Origin: Rhizobium sp.
Lineage (GTDB): Bacteria > Pseudomonadota > Alphaproteobacteria > Rhizobiales > Rhizobiaceae
Reading direction: 5' to 3'
DNA length: 64,000 nt
Assembly (NCBI GenBank): GCA_019739215.1
Contig: JAHHDR010000046.1
Coordinates: forward strand, 62,001-126,000
Below are positions 1 through 7,577 of this stretch, piece after piece. Position numbers and translations under genes: made by a program. Under the pieces are notes generated by a model, which saw only the letters and a program-made list of their open reading frames with translations, did not search any database and had not been told where the DNA came from. Position 1 is the first letter of the stretch; each line of letters starts with the position of its first letter.

Positions 1-311
1 GCCTCGTCTCGGAGGAGCGTCCGAGCCTTGTGGGCGTGGTTCCGCTCGATCCAGCGACGACGTTCCGAACCGGCTCGCACATCCTGAAGAAGACCGATGC
101 GGCGACGCTCGAAAACGATCAGGGTTACGTGTCCTCAAGCGGTTTCTCACCGCATGTCGGCTCGACCATCGGTCTGGCGCTGGTCAAGCGCGGTCATCTC
201 AGGCACGGCGAGGAAGTCGTGGTCTGGAACGGCCTGAGGAAGGAATTCACCGCGGCGCGCCTCTGCAATCCGGTTTTCGTCGATCCAGCAAACGAGAAGC
301 TCCATGTCTGA
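1..311 (+). CDS. soxA: Sarcosine oxidase alpha subunit, C-terminal end (partial)
   Basis: The window opens inside this gene; frame 3 is open from the first base to the TGA at 309-311. The roughly 100 residues visible match the C-terminal aminomethyltransferase-like end of the alpha subunit of heterotetrameric sarcosine oxidase, with family-typical stretches such as GYVSSSGFSPHVGSTIGLAL and a late RLCNPVFVDPANEKLHV-type ending. The enzyme oxidises sarcosine to glycine and formaldehyde (or 5,10-methylene-THF) in the cytoplasm. Its stop overlaps the start of soxG by 8 bases, which supports the assignment and suggests translational coupling. The N-terminal NAD- and FAD-binding parts lie upstream of the window. 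Confidence 0.9.
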   Translation, partial: LVSEERPSLVGVVPLDPATTFRTGSHILKKTDAATLENDQGYVSSSGFSPHVGSTIGLALVKRGHLRHGEEVVVWNGLRKEFTAARLCNPVFVDPANEKLHV

Positions 312-831
312 TTTCGAGCTCATTCATCGGCCGGCGATCGGCACGACGTCCATGCGCGGGTCCGATGACTTTACCATGAAGGTCCTGCCCGAGGGCACGC
401 TGATCCATATTCTCGGCAAGCCTGGTGGCGAGGATCTGGCGGGCCCGCTGCAGACCCTGTTCGGCGCTGAGCCCAGCCGGGTCCGCGACTTCGGCCCCGG
501 CCAATGGCTCGTCGTCAAGGACGAGGCAATCTCCCACGTCGACCTTCAGTCCGTGTTGGTGAGGCTCGGCAGCCAGGCCTTCGCTGTCGACCAGACCCAC
601 GGGCGCATCCGCATCGAAGTCTCCGGCCAGGCGGTCACATCCGTGTTGGCAAAGGGCACGGCCGTCGATTTCGAGGCGCTTGCCATCGGCCAATCGGCAA
701 TGACGATGTTCGGACATATTTCGGTGCATCTCACGCGCTGTGCATCGGACCGATATGAACTGGTCGTCCTGCGCGGCTTTGCGCAAAGCCTGTGGGACGA
801 GATCGCCGATATGAGCGTCGACCTTCGCTGA
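304..831 (+). CDS. soxG: Sarcosine oxidase gamma subunit
   Basis: This 175-residue protein has the usual length for SoxG, the small subunit that completes the alpha-beta-gamma-delta sarcosine oxidase. Family-like features include a central GPGQWLVV block near residue 60, a DQTHGRIRIEVSG block near residues 98-110 and a C-terminal LRGFAQSLWDEIADM segment resembling the folate-binding aminomethyltransferase fold. The ATG at 304 overlaps the end of soxA by 8 bases, so the two are one operon. No nucleotide-binding motif is expected or seen. The assignment rests on sequence pattern plus position. Confidence 0.88.
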   Translation: MSDFELIHRPAIGTTSMRGSDDFTMKVLPEGTLIHILGKPGGEDLAGPLQTLFGAEPSRVRDFGPGQWLVVKDEAISHVDLQSVLVRLGSQAFAVDQTHGRIRIEVSGQAVTSVLAKGTAVDFEALAIGQSAMTMFGHISVHLTRCASDRYELVVLRGFAQSLWDEIADMSVDLR

Positions 832-935
832 GGTTTCTGCGGCGGGTTGAGGGGCGGAGCGAAGCGAAGCAAGGACGCGGCTGCGATCCTTCTGGGATGT
901 CGCGGCTGGGCAGAACGACAGAATGGGGGGCCGAC

Positions 936-2051
936 ATGGCGATGACAGGGAGCGCTCGGAGAGTTGCCATTTTCGTCGAGGATGGCTTCCCGCTCATCTC
1001 ATACGCATCGATGCTGAGCGCACTCAACGCTTCCAATGCCGCTGCCAAGGCGGGAAAGTTTCAGTGGCGCACCGTTTCGAGTGCCGGCAGCGCGACCCGA
1101 TCCGATTGTAGCGTGGTCATTGAGGCCGAACCGCCCGGCGACAATGGCTACATCAGGCGGGCGGGCGAAATCGATCAAATCCTGATGCTGCTCTCCGACG
1201 TTCGTGATCCCGAGAAACGCAAGCTGGTTCTGTCCTGGATTCGCGAGTGCCTCTCGCGAGGGGCGAAGATACTGTCGATCGGCGCCGGCACCGACCTCCT
1301 CTGTGAGGCAGGCATCCTGAATGGCAAGCGTTGCGCGGTTCACTGGTCGGACTTCGGAGCGGCGGTAGAAAAATATCCGCGCGTGGTCATCAGCCGGGCC
1401 TTCTTCGAGACCGATGGTGCGATCCTCACCTGTGCCGGGGAACTCTCGACATTCGACGCGGTGATGCGGCTGATATCGCCGGACCTTTCCGCCGAAGTTC
1501 TGGATACGGTTTCCGCGCGCTCACTTCAAACGGTGCCGAGAGGCCAGGCGGAGCGCCAGTCGATACCCGATCAGGTTCGGCTCGGGCGCCTGAATTCTCC
1601 ACTGCTGCGGGTCGTCGACCTCATGGAAGACAATATCGTCGAGCCCATTCCGGTGGATGATCTTTTCCGCAGCGCCAGGATTTCGCGGCGCCAGGCCGAG
1701 CGGCTCTTCGAAAAGCATATGGGAACGTCGCCAAAGCGCTTCTATCTACGGCTGCGGCTGGAACGGGCGCGGGACCTCTTGCGGCATACGCCGATGCAGG
1801 TCGCAGAGGTCGCCGCCGCCACGGGGTTCATCTCCCACTCGCATTTTTCCAAGACGTTCAAGGCGGTCTTCGGCATGCTTCCGGTCGCGATGCGGCGCGC
1901 GCCGGTGGACGTTCAGAATGACGCGTTGCGGTTCAACGAAGGGTCGAAATCCCCGGCGACGAACGACAATGTCGGATGGTCCGGATCCGATCGTGCCGAG
2001 GCCTACCGTTTTGCCAGGCGGCACTCGACGCAATCACGGTTGCCACTATAA
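936..2051 (+). CDS. GlxA family (DJ-1/PfpI + AraC) transcriptional regulator
   Basis: The ATG at 936 gives a 371-residue protein; the open frame extends upstream to 792 but would overlap soxG. Residues about 8-170 form a DJ-1/PfpI-like amidotransferase domain (RRVAIFVEDGFPLISYASML start, SIGAGTDLLCEAGIL elbow where the usual nucleophile Cys is Ala). The C-terminal ~100 residues are a double HTH AraC domain (ISRRQAERLFEKHMGTSP, then VAEVAAATGFISHSHFSKTF). GlxA-type regulators of this architecture control choline, betaine, carnitine and sarcosine catabolism, so a role in regulating the sox operon just upstream is likely but inferred. The C-terminal tail after the HTH is unusually long and may reflect rearrangement at the scar that follows. 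Confidence 0.85.
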   Translation: MAMTGSARRVAIFVEDGFPLISYASMLSALNASNAAAKAGKFQWRTVSSAGSATRSDCSVVIEAEPPGDNGYIRRAGEIDQILMLLSDVRDPEKRKLVLSWIRECLSRGAKILSIGAGTDLLCEAGILNGKRCAVHWSDFGAAVEKYPRVVISRAFFETDGAILTCAGELSTFDAVMRLISPDLSAEVLDTVSARSLQTVPRGQAERQSIPDQVRLGRLNSPLLRVVDLMEDNIVEPIPVDDLFRSARISRRQAERLFEKHMGTSPKRFYLRLRLERARDLLRHTPMQVAEVAAATGFISHSHFSKTFKAVFGMLPVAMRRAPVDVQNDALRFNEGSKSPATNDNVGWSGSDRAEAYRFARRHSTQSRLPL

Positions 2052-2139
2052 TGGAGCCGTCGCCGGCTGCAAAGCGACGCCATGGCGCTCCATTCACCGC
2101 GCGCGGAATGTCTTCTCGAGATTGTCGTCCAGTCTTTGC

Positions 2140-2350
2140 GCGGCTGGCCGTTCTTCTGTTCAACCGCACGACACGAATCGTCTCGCTCACCGATGCGGGG
2201 AGGACTTTTGTCGAGCGGGTTGGGCCAGCGATGACTGATATCCGCGACGCTATGCTGGCCGTGGGCCTGTCGCAAACGTTCCCAGTTAACGATCTGTTGA
2301 CTATCGGCGGGGAAATTGCCGCTCCGAATGCAATGGAGCGAGGCCGATGA
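2140..2350 (+). pseudogene. LysR-family regulator remnant
   Basis: A short open stretch encodes LLFNRTTRIVSLTDAG followed by about 20 further residues, the typical end of a LysR N-terminal winged HTH and its linker helix. The first recognition helices upstream and the whole effector-binding domain downstream are missing. The segment lies between the GlxA regulator and an IS6-family remnant, so the rest was probably lost during insertion or deletion events here. No start codon can be assigned with confidence. Confidence 0.6.
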
Positions 2351-2545
2351 TTCTGAATGCGATCGCCGAGAAACTGAAGCGCCAGTCGAAGGACGATTTC
2401 AAGGGACGGCAGATTGAAGCTGGCTGATCATCCAGGCGGTTTGCTGGTATTTGCGCTATCCGCTGAGCTACCGCAATCTGGAAGAAATGTTCAGGGAACG
2501 CGGCTTCGAGGTGGATCATAGCAGTATCAACAGACGAGTGAACTA
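2347..2545 (+). pseudogene. IS6-family transposase, N-terminal fragment (frameshifted)
   Basis: From the ATG at 2347 the frame reads a start like that of rhizobial IS6-family transposases (AEKLKRQSKDDFKGRQIEAG), then hits a TGA. One base out of frame the sequence continues with LIIQAVCWYLRYPLSYRNLE and MFRERGFEVDHSSINR, the conserved HTH region, before ending near 2540. Only the first 60 or so residues are present and no DDE residues are included. The matching C-terminal half follows immediately but on the opposite strand. The gene is inactive. Confidence 0.8.
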
Positions 2546-2860
2546 AGGCTGATACGGGTCACGGCTTTCACTGCGCCCTGGCGCGGTTGCGATGATTGTG
2601 GGTGCCGAGGGCGGAGTGTGGTTGCGGACGGGACGAAATGATTTCTGACTGCTGAGAACATCGAGATAAATCGGTGCAAGCCGCCAACGGATCGGAAGCC
2701 CTGCAACACTCGTTCGCGTTTTCGCAGCGTCAGATGGGAGTCTTCCGCACGGTTGTTGAGGCCCTTGCGTGATCTATGTTCCACGGCCGGCATCAAGCGT
2801 CGATGAACCGCGGTCACGTCAGTTCCATAACATGTCTTATCTAATTTTCGGTAAACTATT
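2527..2860 (-). pseudogene. IS6-family transposase, C-terminal fragment in inverted orientation
   Basis: On the minus strand the reading frame ending at 2527 contains the IS6 C-terminal signature: AVEHRSRKGLNNRAEDSHL with the catalytic-Glu region, then KRERVLQGFRSVGGLHRFIS and FSAVRNHFVPS. The upstream residues DKTCYGTDVTAVHRRLM resemble the family's DKLxSYGxAxREVM segment. The C-terminal tip abuts the plus-strand N-terminal fragment, so relative to an intact element the C-terminal half has been flipped in place, or two oppositely oriented truncated copies meet here. No terminal inverted repeats are evident. Confidence 0.78.
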
Positions 2861-2884
2861 GTTTTGTCAAATAAAAGATCCTTC

Positions 2885-3916
2885 TCACGCAACATCAAAA
2901 GTGGAATGGAACGGGATCGAGGGAAAGCTCGGCGGCCCCTCGGCTTCCAAGATTTCGGTGAGCGCGTGAAGCCGCGGCCAAATCTTGACGAACGACAGCG
3001 GATTGCGTTCATCAAGAGCGAACAGTTCCGAGCCAGTCTGTACGAAGTCGAAGTCCGCACGCCTGGACGGTTTCATGTCGCCGACCGCCGCTGCCCTTAG
3101 CAGCAATTCGCGATCTTCATTGCTGAGAGTCTTGGCGAGCTCCATCACACCGTTGATCGTCCACCCACTTATTTGTTTGAGCGCTCGGCAGAACTGCTCA
3201 CAGTAGAGTGCATACCGATAGTCCGCAGCGGTTGCTTCAAGCTGCGTTGAACGGACCAGCTTTCGAAGGGAAGCGTTATACTTTCCTCCCTCCTCGCGGG
3301 GGAATTTTCGAGCGGCCTTTCGCGCCGCCTCGACCTCACTCAGTGCGTAGCATAGGAACGCTTCTTCCGTGCGGTCGCCCCAGCCCCACGACAGATCCCA
3401 TCCGCCATAAAAATCGCCGACCATGATGAGCGGCTGCTCAACGCGTCGGTGGAGCAAGCCGCCAATAAGGACGAGGTCGTCAAGCCAGGGCAGCTGCAGA
3501 TCAATTTGATGATCGTCTGTGAAGCGATCAGGTAGCCGCATTCCGGCAAATGGTTTGAGTTCCTCAAACCACTTTTTGCTCCACTTGTAGTCGAACCTGT
3601 CACAGTGCTCCCAAACAGCGCGCCTGAGGAGCCTGCGGCACCGCTCCCATGGCAGGGCGCTGTCCAGAGCTCCGGGCACGAACCTGACGTGATCGTCGAT
3701 GGTCAAGCCTTCGCCGATTCGGAGATAGAGCGCACTACCGGGATACTCGCCAATGAACCGGTACACGTCACCGAATGCTTCGAGAACCGCGAGCTCCTGA
3801 AAATCGCCTTCGAGATGGGGGACATAGATGTCGCGCGTAACGACTCCCAACACGATATCCGGCTCACGTTTGAACGGCGGCCGCAGCCATGCAGCGGCGG
3901 GAATGTCAATCTTCAT
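2885..3916 (-). CDS. Hypothetical protein, 343 aa
   Basis: A long uninterrupted minus-strand frame with good codon use. I do not recognise a family. It is soluble, with no signal peptide or membrane segment. Visible features are an aromatic-rich centre (DFYGGWDLSWGWGDR around residue 170) and a charged helical C-terminal half. Its start overlaps the end of the next minus-strand frame by 11 bases, suggesting the two form an operon transcribed toward the IS6 remnant. The last residues (HSTFDVA) lie next to the IS fragment, so the natural C-terminus may have been lost. Confidence 0.6.
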   Translation of the reverse strand: MKIDIPAAAWLRPPFKREPDIVLGVVTRDIYVPHLEGDFQELAVLEAFGDVYRFIGEYPGSALYLRIGEGLTIDDHVRFVPGALDSALPWERCRRLLRRAVWEHCDRFDYKWSKKWFEELKPFAGMRLPDRFTDDHQIDLQLPWLDDLVLIGGLLHRRVEQPLIMVGDFYGGWDLSWGWGDRTEEAFLCYALSEVEAARKAARKFPREEGGKYNASLRKLVRSTQLEATAADYRYALYCEQFCRALKQISGWTINGVMELAKTLSNEDRELLLRAAAVGDMKPSRRADFDFVQTGSELFALDERNPLSFVKIWPRLHALTEILEAEGPPSFPSIPFHSTFDVA

Positions 3917-4418
3917 CGGTGCAGCCCTGGTTCATCTTTCGAGCAGAGTGGGATGGATGTTGTGCCGCGACCCGCCGCGATCTGCTCCGTCGGCCCGCCG
4001 AGGCGGTGTTCAGCACCTCGTCCGCCTGCCTCCGAAGACCCCGCAGCAGTTCGGAATATTCGAATGCTGGCCAAAGCGCGGAGGTTTGGGAAATTGCCAG
4101 AATTTCTCGCGCAACCTTCTTGAAGTCGACCAGGGGTTCGTCCAGCTCGTCCATATCGCGGATCTTGTCGGCATAGATGCAGAGGTTAGCCTCGCGCTTA
4201 CTGACTGTCGCCAGCATGCGGGTCAGACTGATCGCATCGGACTGACCAATGAACTTGTTGACAGCGAAAGCAAATCCCCTGACCAGCGAGTAGGAGACGT
4301 ATTCGATCGACCTGTCATCGAAGAGATCGGGCCGAGTGCAATGGTATGATCCGATGTTCGCCCCGCCACCAAACGCGGGATGGGTGGCCGCGAGCCACTG
4401 TTTGACGCTGGGGATCAT
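3906..4418 (-). CDS. Hypothetical protein, ~170 aa
   Basis: The minus-strand frame is open from 4508, but the ATG at 4418 (MIPSVKQWLAATHPAFGGG) looks the better start because residues upstream have arginine-rich, non-coding-like composition. There is no recognised domain. The middle is predicted helical (SVKQW, FAFAVNKFIGQSDAISLTRML, DFKKVAREILAISQTSAL) and the C-terminus is basic. It overlaps the 343-residue frame by 11 bases and probably shares its transcript. Another minus-strand frame that starts at 4545 reads into this gene one frame off, so a frameshift near 4420 may have split one longer protein. Confidence 0.45.
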   Translation of the reverse strand: MIPSVKQWLAATHPAFGGGANIGSYHCTRPDLFDDRSIEYVSYSLVRGFAFAVNKFIGQSDAISLTRMLATVSKREANLCIYADKIRDMDELDEPLVDFKKVAREILAISQTSALWPAFEYSELLRGLRRQADEVLNTASAGRRSRSRRVAAQHPSHSARKMNQGCTDED

Positions 4419-4545
4419 GGTCGATGTCGCCGTCTTCCGTCCGCGGTTCCAGCCGAAACTCGCCCTCGCTTTCGAGCAGTGCAAGATACGGTTGTTCACA
4501 CGGTTCATAGATCGCGTCGCCTATTTCCGCGTTCGATGCGGTCAT
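4315..4545 (-). CDS. Possible 5' portion of the preceding hypothetical gene (frameshifted)
   Basis: The minus-strand frame from the ATG at 4545 begins with an acidic, protein-like stretch (MTASNAEIGDAIYEPCEQPY, then LALLESEGEFRLEP) and loses that quality after about residue 45, exactly where the neighbouring frame gains coding character at 4418. The simplest reading is one gene of about 210 residues broken by a single-base frameshift around 4415-4425. A separate small overlapping gene cannot be excluded. Confidence 0.3.
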   Translation of the reverse strand: MTASNAEIGDAIYEPCEQPYLALLESEGEFRLEPRTEDGDIDHDPQRQTVARGHPSRVWWRGEHRIIPLHSARSLR

Positions 4546-4640
4546 TGCGCCAGCTCGGGAACTCTACATCCTGCTTCCGCAGGCGGACTAACGGCAAGAC
4601 AGATCGTGCGTGTATTATCGCGCGACGGAGGAGCCCTCCA

Positions 4641-4682
4641 GCGATTCGGGTGCAAACGACGTTTACAGGAGTAATGGGGGGA
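4641..4682 (+). repeat. Dispersed palindromic repeat, copy 1
   Basis: Contains a near-palindromic core TGCAAACGACGTTTACAGGA followed by GTAATGGGGGGA. The same 42-bp unit, including the leading GCGATTC, recurs at 5311-5352, and a diverged core is at 5801-5826. A reverse-oriented partial core (AACAAACATCGTTTGCACGA) lies at 4698-4717, so the local RNA or single strand could fold. No gene is convincing between 4546 and 5025. Confidence 0.6.
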
Positions 4683-5025
4683 GTAGGCTGTGTATTCAAC
4701 AAACATCGTTTGCACGATGCGGGGCGTTGGCGGGGGTGATGGTCCTCGAATACAGCAGGAAACAGAGGGAGAGGAAGGCGCTGCAATGCGCCTCAGGGTC
4801 GCAAGGTCGGACAGTTGGACGATGATAGCGCCGTAACGCCATGGTCTGACGTCAGCGCCGCTGATCTCAGACGCCACCAGTTGATTGCACAGCCCGCTTG
4901 CATGTCGACGGCCGGAGCCGGCAACGCCTCCGGACCCGCCTTCCCATCAGCGCGATGAATCGGTTCGGCCAAACCGATTCCAAACATTGGTTGGACCGCG
5001 TGTCATCTCAAGGCGAGGATACGGC

Positions 5026-5283
5026 ATGAGCAAACCGTCTCCTTCCATCGATCTCGAACGCCGGCAGCCCGATCGCAACATGGCGCGGTTCTATTGCCTC
5101 TCTGTCGAGCACGATCTGTTCGGCACCGTCCTGGCCCTCCGGCGCTGGGGTCGCATCGGCACCACTGGACGGACGCTCAGCATGGCGCACCTTACCCCGG
5201 ACGCCGCCTGGATCGAGCTCCGCAAACTCGAGCAGGCGAAACGTCGCCGCGGCTATGTGGATCGGCCGGCAGCCGGGTCGTAG
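5026..5283 (+). CDS. WGR domain protein
   Basis: The ATG at 5026 has an AGGCGAGG-type ribosome site about 7 bases upstream; the frame is open further upstream without coding character. The 85-residue product is almost entirely a WGR domain: an RFYCLSVEHDLFGT strand pair, then RRWGRIGTTGR, then helix PDAAWIELRKLEQAKRRRGY. WGR domains occur in PARPs and in small stand-alone bacterial proteins and are thought to bind nucleic acid. Stand-alone versions are common on rhizobial plasmids and their role is unknown. It stands alone, flanked on both sides by copies of the palindromic repeat. Confidence 0.82.
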   Translation: MSKPSPSIDLERRQPDRNMARFYCLSVEHDLFGTVLALRRWGRIGTTGRTLSMAHLTPDAAWIELRKLEQAKRRRGYVDRPAAGS

Positions 5284-5310
5284 GCGGGAAGACCGGTCCG
5301 CCTTCCCGAA

Positions 5311-5352
5311 GCGATTCCATTGTAAACGGCGTTTACAGGAGTAATGGGGGGA
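5311..5352 (+). repeat. Dispersed palindromic repeat, copy 2
   Basis: Shares GCGATTC, the core TGTAAACGGCGTTTACAGGA and the tail GTAATGGGGGGA with 4641-4682 in the same orientation. The core TGTAAACGGCGTTTACA is a near-perfect palindrome. It sits just after the WGR gene, so with copy 1 it brackets that gene. A short cargo bracketed by matching ends could be a non-autonomous mobile unit; that is inference. Confidence 0.6.
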
Positions 5353-5407
5353 AGAAGGCGGATAGAAGAGATCGAACACGGGGGTATGTTCCGAATTTAA
5401 ACCCCAG

Positions 5408-5773
5408 CTAGCCGGTCTCGCCATCGACAGCGGGTTCAGCCAAAGCGCCACCCTGACGTTTCTGAAGATGGCGCTTGATCCTGAAGGGCGGCAGGTCCGA
5501 CTTGTACTTCTCCGCAAGCTCTTCGAACCGCTCCTCGCTCTGTCTCAGATCGAACCCTTGCGCCACCATTTGATCGACAATGTTGTCGCGGATGAGGTCG
5601 ATGGACTTGCGCGCATCCTTGTCAAAGCGCCAGGCGCTCCAGATCCAAAGCCACAGGGCGGTGCGCGCGACATCGTCGCGGGACGGCTTGGCCAGAGCCG
5701 CCGCCTTTTCCCGATCGCGCTGTGAGCGCTCGCGCTGTTCGATCGCCCGTTTCTTCGAACCCTTGCGCGCCAT
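5408..5773 (-). CDS. Hypothetical protein, 121 aa, charged coiled-coil start
   Basis: The minus-strand ATG at 5773 opens a 121-residue protein with a strongly basic N-terminus (MARKGSKKRAIEQRERSQRD), a short aromatic helix (ALWLWIWSAWRF) near residue 45 and acidic amphipathic helices to about residue 95. The pattern suggests a small helical DNA- or membrane-associated protein, but no family is recognised. It is convergent with the WGR gene and has a diverged palindromic repeat just upstream of its start. Confidence 0.55.
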   Translation of the reverse strand: MARKGSKKRAIEQRERSQRDREKAAALAKPSRDDVARTALWLWIWSAWRFDKDARKSIDLIRDNIVDQMVAQGFDLRQSEERFEELAEKYKSDLPPFRIKRHLQKRQGGALAEPAVDGETG

Positions 5774-5800
5774 TCAGCCCTCGTGCCAATACCGGACTAT

Positions 5801-5826
5801 TCCGGCAAACGCCGCTTACACGGGAA
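5801..5826 (+). repeat. Dispersed palindromic repeat, diverged copy 3
   Basis: GGCAAACGCCGCTTACACGG at 5804-5823 matches the core of copies 1 and 2 at most positions, with the arms partly mutated and the GTAATGGGGGGA tail absent. It lies about 30 bp upstream of the start of the minus-strand hypothetical gene. The remaining sequence to 6025 holds no recognisable gene. Confidence 0.4.
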
Positions 5827-6025
5827 ACTCCAGCCTAGACATCGGAAACGCGGATCAGGATTTACGAATCGCAAATTCCGGATCTGGAATCGCATGATGG
5901 TAAATTGAGATGATTTGGGAAAACGTGCCGGCAACGTGCGGCACTTTGGACCGGGGTTCCCGCACGTTTCATCGATGTCTGATGACGCGTCGGCAGGGTA
6001 TGACAAATCGCGACCAGGCAAGGTA

Positions 6026-6060
6026 TTGCGGCCTGACCGTGAGTGCTATATATGTAGCAC
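6026..6060 (+). promoter_or_regulatory. Promoter and autoregulatory operator of the pemIK pair
   Basis: A -35-like TTGCGG at 6026-6031 and a -10-like TATATG at 6049-6054 are separated by 17 bp. The -10 lies inside a perfect inverted repeat GTGCTA-N6-TAGCAC (6043-6060). AbrB/MazE-type antitoxins bind such palindromes to repress their own operon, so this is the expected autoregulation site. The start codon follows 17 bp after the operator, with a GGGGTAGTG leader. Confidence 0.65.
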
Positions 6061-6077
6061 AATGAAGGGGTAGTGAT

Positions 6078-6341
6078 ATGTCCAACACAGCCAAAATTCG
6101 CCGCCAGGGCGGTGCCGCGGTCTTCAGCATTCCCCCTGCGCTTCTGAAGATGCTTGGCGTGGACGTCGGGGCTGAACTTACCCTGGTCGTGGACGATGGT
6201 GCTTTGGTCGCAACGCCGTTGAAACCCAAGAAGAGGTATTCCCTTGCGGAACTGCTCGAAGGGTCCGACGAGATGATCGAGCTGAGCAAGCAGGCCGCCG
6301 GCTGGGATAAAGGGACTCCTGTCGGGAATGAAATTCTCTGA
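6078..6341 (+). CDS. Antitoxin, AbrB/MazE (PemI-like)
   Basis: This 87-residue protein begins with a swapped-hairpin AbrB DNA-binding domain (AKIRRQGGAAVFSIPPALLK, MLGVDVGAELTLVV) and ends with a helical toxin-neutralising tail (YSLAELLEGSDEMIELSKQA). It would bind and inhibit the downstream ribonuclease and repress its own promoter through the 6043-6060 palindrome. Its TGA overlaps the toxin ATG by one base (TGATG), the usual coupling in such pairs. Length and order match chromosomal and plasmid pemI/chpAI genes. Confidence 0.88.
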   Translation: MSNTAKIRRQGGAAVFSIPPALLKMLGVDVGAELTLVVDDGALVATPLKPKKRYSLAELLEGSDEMIELSKQAAGWDKGTPVGNEIL

Positions 6342-6700
6342 TGGTGCGGAGCAATATTCCCAAGCGTGGTGACGTGTTTCTCATTGACCTCAATCCAGTC
6401 GTTGGCAATGAGATGCGAGACAGGCATCGGTGTGTCGTGATTTCGCCTCGAGACGTGAACGCACTCGGCATGTGTTTGACGGTTGTTATCACAACCGGTG
6501 GGCAATTTGCCCGAAGGGCAGGCATGGCCGTCAATGTCACCGGCCATGAAACAAATGGCGTTGCACTCTGCAACCACGTCAGAAGCTTTGATATCGTGTC
6601 CCGCGTTCAGCAAAAGACGGCACGTTATGTCGACTCTCTCGATGCAGACATTGTTGATGAAATTGTCGGTAGAGTGGTCGGCATTCTCGATCCAGCTTGA
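6341..6700 (+). CDS. Toxin, PemK/MazF endoribonuclease
   Basis: This 119-residue protein has the MazF/PemK fold markers: IPKRGDVFLIDLNPVVGNEM at the start with the active-site loop, RHRCVVISP, LTVVITTGG and a final VDSLDADIVDEIVGRVVGIL. MazF-family enzymes cut mRNA at short sequence motifs and stop growth when antitoxin is lost. On a plasmid this would act as a post-segregational stability module. The catalytic-region Arg is present within EMRDRHRCVV. The gene is intact. Confidence 0.88.
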   Translation: MVRSNIPKRGDVFLIDLNPVVGNEMRDRHRCVVISPRDVNALGMCLTVVITTGGQFARRAGMAVNVTGHETNGVALCNHVRSFDIVSRVQQKTARYVDSLDADIVDEIVGRVVGILDPA

Positions 6701-6814
6701 GATTTGTCTCTTAATGCTGGATCGACGCAACCTGATCGGGAATCGCGGAATTCGGCTTTGGCAACGTTTCTGCCCGGACTGGAATCGGCATCCGCTGTTT
6801 AATCACTCGTGCCC

Positions 6815-7360
6815 TCATTCGGCTCCGCCTTCCCGAGCGATTGCGGCTCTTATGTCCGCTCCATCAATGACGCGAGCCGCTTGTAGTCGCGTTGCCAGAC
6901 TGACGACGACCTCGCGATGCTGATCGATAATGCGGCGCGCATCGTCATAGGCAGCTTCCAGCCGGGCGTTGACGCGCGTGGCGAGCGACCGATCGTTTCG
7001 GAGCGCCATGGAATTGTCGGTTGGCGGATGGTAAAGCAGCGGCATCTCCGATCCAAGCCCGAACGCGTGCTCCATTTCGATGGCGAGGTTGGTCGCCTTT
7101 GCGAGATCGCTATCAGGACCGCCTCCCGATCCGATCGAGATTCTATCGAGTATCAGCGCCTCGGCCGCACGCCCGGCAAGCAGGCACGCGATCAGCCGCG
7201 TCAGACCCGCCTCGTGCTGCAGGCCTTCTACGGATGCGGCGACGTCGGTAGCCCCTCCCCTGCCCCCGATCCGTGCCGTCGTGACCAGGCCCACTCCAAG
7301 CACGGTATAGACCACAGCGTGGCCGATCTCATGGATGGCGATACCCCACCAGGACGGCAT
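6815..7360 (-). pseudogene. FtsH-like protease, M41 peptidase portion
   Basis: The minus-strand frame from an ATG at 7360 encodes about 181 residues that start MPSWWGIAIHEIGHAVVYTV. HEIGH is the HEXXH zinc site of peptidase family M41 (FtsH), and the distal zinc-ligand region (LAGRAAEALIL, SGGGPDSDLAKATNLA) follows as in FtsH. Its start overlaps the lid-domain frame (7329-7577) by 32 bases in a different frame. With the AAA ORF and the 5' ORF upstream it makes up one FtsH-like gene now spread over several frames. It could still be made separately by translational coupling. Confidence 0.75.
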
Positions 7361-7577
7361 TCGTTTCCCGCTCGGAGGACAGGAGTGCTGCCTTGATGTC
7401 GGACCAGGTGACCGGCCGATGTTGCCGTCTGGCCCTGGCGCGCGCTTCGCGAACAAGACGCTCGATATCGGCGCCGCTTCGCCCCGCCGCCAGAAGAGCC
7501 AGGGGGCGAAGAGGATCGGCGGGTGGGTTCATCGGCATCGGGTTGATAGGTATGGGGTTCATCGAGATGGCTTCCAT
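7329..7577 (-). pseudogene. FtsH-like protease, AAA lid portion
   Basis: The minus-strand ATG at 7577 overlaps the TGA of the AAA frame (TGATG). After a proline/methionine repeat (MNPIPINPMPMNPPADPL) comes a typical AAA lid (ALLAAGRSGADIERLVREAR, then RRQHRPVTWSDIKAALLS) whose GRSGADIE corresponds to the FtsH sensor-2 region. The frame ends just after the point where the M41 domain begins in the next frame. Either a frameshift separates it from both neighbours or three coupled cistrons encode pieces of one enzyme. Confidence 0.65.
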
